Below, in pieces: positions 5,608 to 6,534 of a DNA stretch of 6,534 bases (positions within the stretch are counted from its first letter, which is position 1; each line of letters opens with the position of its first letter). The DNA is from Chlamydiota bacterium (GTDB lineage Bacteria; Chlamydiota; Chlamydiia; Chlamydiales; SM23-39): NCBI GenBank assembly GCA_021772195.1, contig JAJFML010000181.1:1-6534 (forward strand). The letters run 5' to 3'. The position numbers and the translations under genes were made by a program. A model generated the notes under the pieces. The model saw only the letters and a program-made list of their open reading frames with translations. It did not search any database and was not told the DNA's origin.

Positions 5608-6177
5608 ATGAAAGCTCTATTTTTAGGATGTATTTTATGGATGGGCTCTCTCGTAGCTCACCCGACAAGCACGATCTATGTCCCCTATCAAACTCATCAA
5701 TTCACAACTAGAGCTGTAGACGGTTCTACTTTTTTTATAGAAGATGGTTCCGCATGGGAAGTTCCTAGATATTCTCAAGACAGGTTGCTCTCTTGGTATG
5801 ATCAAGATTATTTTAAAATTTCTCTGAACTATGACTATTGGTCGGATTACAAATACTGTATTACAAACAGCCAAACGGGCGAAACTATTGAAGCTAACCT
5901 TAAGCTTGGGCCTATGGAAGATAACCCTCAAACCAAAATCATCATTGCGATCGATTATATTTTGGGTGATGTCTACCTAGAAGATGGTTCAGGTTATCGC
6001 ACTCATTGGAGAATTGAAGATGAGTACCCTTCTCTTTTAAACAAATGGGAAGTAGGTGATCATGTCATTCTCGGATCTTATCCTGATAACAGATGGTTTG
6101 CAACTTGGGTCTCCGATGCAGATACGGTTCTTATTAATGTTCCAACTAATAAAGCTCTAAGAGCAAAGGAGCTTTAA
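5608..6177 (+). CDS. Secreted protein of unknown function with an internal duplication
   Basis: Not recognised as a characterised family. The start is the ATG five bases after GGAGG; a TTG at 5572 would add twelve residues before the signal peptide and lacks a ribosome site. The 189-residue product begins with a short signal peptide: Lys2, a hydrophobic core to about residue 16, and probable cleavage after Ala17 (SLVA/HP). No lipobox was seen, so periplasmic, outer-membrane or exported placement is inferred. The mature part holds two related blocks. Residues 42-98 have FFIEDGSAWEV, then LLSWYDQDYFKI, then CITN..TGETIEANL. Residues 122-178 have VYLEDGSGYRTHW, then LLNKWEVGDHVIL, then DADTVLINV. 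The shared LEDGS and LLxxW..xD patterns suggest a duplicated small beta-domain. Aromatic residues are abundant. It lies 67 bases after kdsD and is followed after one base by the next gene, so probably forms an operon with it. Confidence 0.85.
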   Translation: MKALFLGCILWMGSLVAHPTSTIYVPYQTHQFTTRAVDGSTFFIEDGSAWEVPRYSQDRLLSWYDQDYFKISLNYDYWSDYKYCITNSQTGETIEANLKLGPMEDNPQTKIIIAIDYILGDVYLEDGSGYRTHWRIEDEYPSLLNKWEVGDHVILGSYPDNRWFATWVSDADTVLINVPTNKALRAKEL

Positions 6178-6178
6178 T

Positions 6179-6534
6179 ATGCATGCAGTACAACCAGGCG
6201 CAACTGTCGTCCATATCCACGAGCGCACTCCAGAATTAAGTCTGCAGAGAAAGGTTTCTTCTGTTGTGCTTCCCTTGTTTGTGACGGTGTTAGTAGGATT
6301 ATATACACACCCATTGATTGGACTTGCTATGGGTGCTCTTACTTTTACATTTGTAAATCCTCCTACAAGAAGGGTTGTTTATTCCTCTTTCCCAAGGTAT
6401 GTTGGGGGGATTTTCCCTAGCTTTCGTCCTCGTAGACGTGGGTGCTCTACTCCTCCTCCCCGTAGAAGCTTTTCTGGCGCTGGTGGCGGTGGTGGCGGAG
6501 CGGTTCCCTTAGCTCAACCTCAAAGGAAGGTTTG
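6179..6534 (+). CDS. Small membrane protein with basic Pro/Gly-rich tail, 3'-truncated
   Basis: Starts at the ATG one base after the preceding stop. AAGGAG lies within the end of the previous gene, seven bases upstream, which is a strong site and implies an operon with translational coupling. The frame stays open to the window edge, giving 118 residues plus two bases. A polar N-terminus (1-25) is followed by a hydrophobic stretch at about 28-59, with Pro32 and a Gly/His/Pro kink near 40-48. This fits two short helices or one long membrane segment. The tail after residue 60 is rich in Arg and Pro (RPRRRG, PPPRR). It then has six glycines in a row (102-107). No known domain was recognised. It may act at the membrane with the secreted protein encoded just before it; this is inferred only from position. 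Confidence 0.75.
   Translation, partial: MHAVQPGATVVHIHERTPELSLQRKVSSVVLPLFVTVLVGLYTHPLIGLAMGALTFTFVNPPTRRVVYSSFPRYVGGIFPSFRPRRRGCSTPPPRRSFSGAGGGGGGAVPLAQPQRKV

Overview
The window looks like chromosomal DNA of an environmental (amoeba-associated) member of the Chlamydiae. This is inferred from gene content. A KpsF/KdsD-type arabinose-5-phosphate isomerase (Kdo/LPS synthesis) lies near an orphan 2-oxoacid dehydrogenase E2 gene, a pairing I recall from memory as adjacent in Chlamydia trachomatis (CT399/CT400). Here a complete isocitrate dehydrogenase lies between them. Classical Chlamydia lack that enzyme, whereas Parachlamydia-like organisms keep a full TCA cycle. The A+T-rich base composition and an apparent eukaryotic-type prenylation motif also fit an obligate intracellular lifestyle.

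Layout. Positions 1-1191 (+) hold the 3' part of a helical-repeat protein that ends in a perfect CaaX box (CSIM), a candidate host-targeted protein. Positions 1270-2418 (+) encode a one-lipoyl-domain E2 acyltransferase. Convergent to it, on the minus strand, are a 90-residue peptide with a nitrile-hydratase-leader-like (NHLP) region and a Cys-rich tail (2433-2705) and a Thermus/Rickettsia-type NADP isocitrate dehydrogenase (2874-4310). The 264-bp divergent spacer 4311-4574 carries an imperfect inverted repeat of about 120 bp. On the plus strand follow kdsD (4575-5540), a secreted protein with an internal duplication (5608-6177), and, one base after its stop, a small membrane protein with a basic, Pro/Gly-rich tail that runs off the window (6179-6534).

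How the genes relate. Icd and the E2 belong to central carbon metabolism, and KdsD feeds the outer-membrane LPS core. The last two genes are probably co-translated envelope or secreted proteins of unknown role. The two items most worth attention are the CaaX-terminated solenoid protein and the NHLP-type peptide. The peptide looks like a RiPP precursor, but no maturation enzyme is visible in this window. No RNA genes, CRISPR arrays or insertion sequences were recognised.
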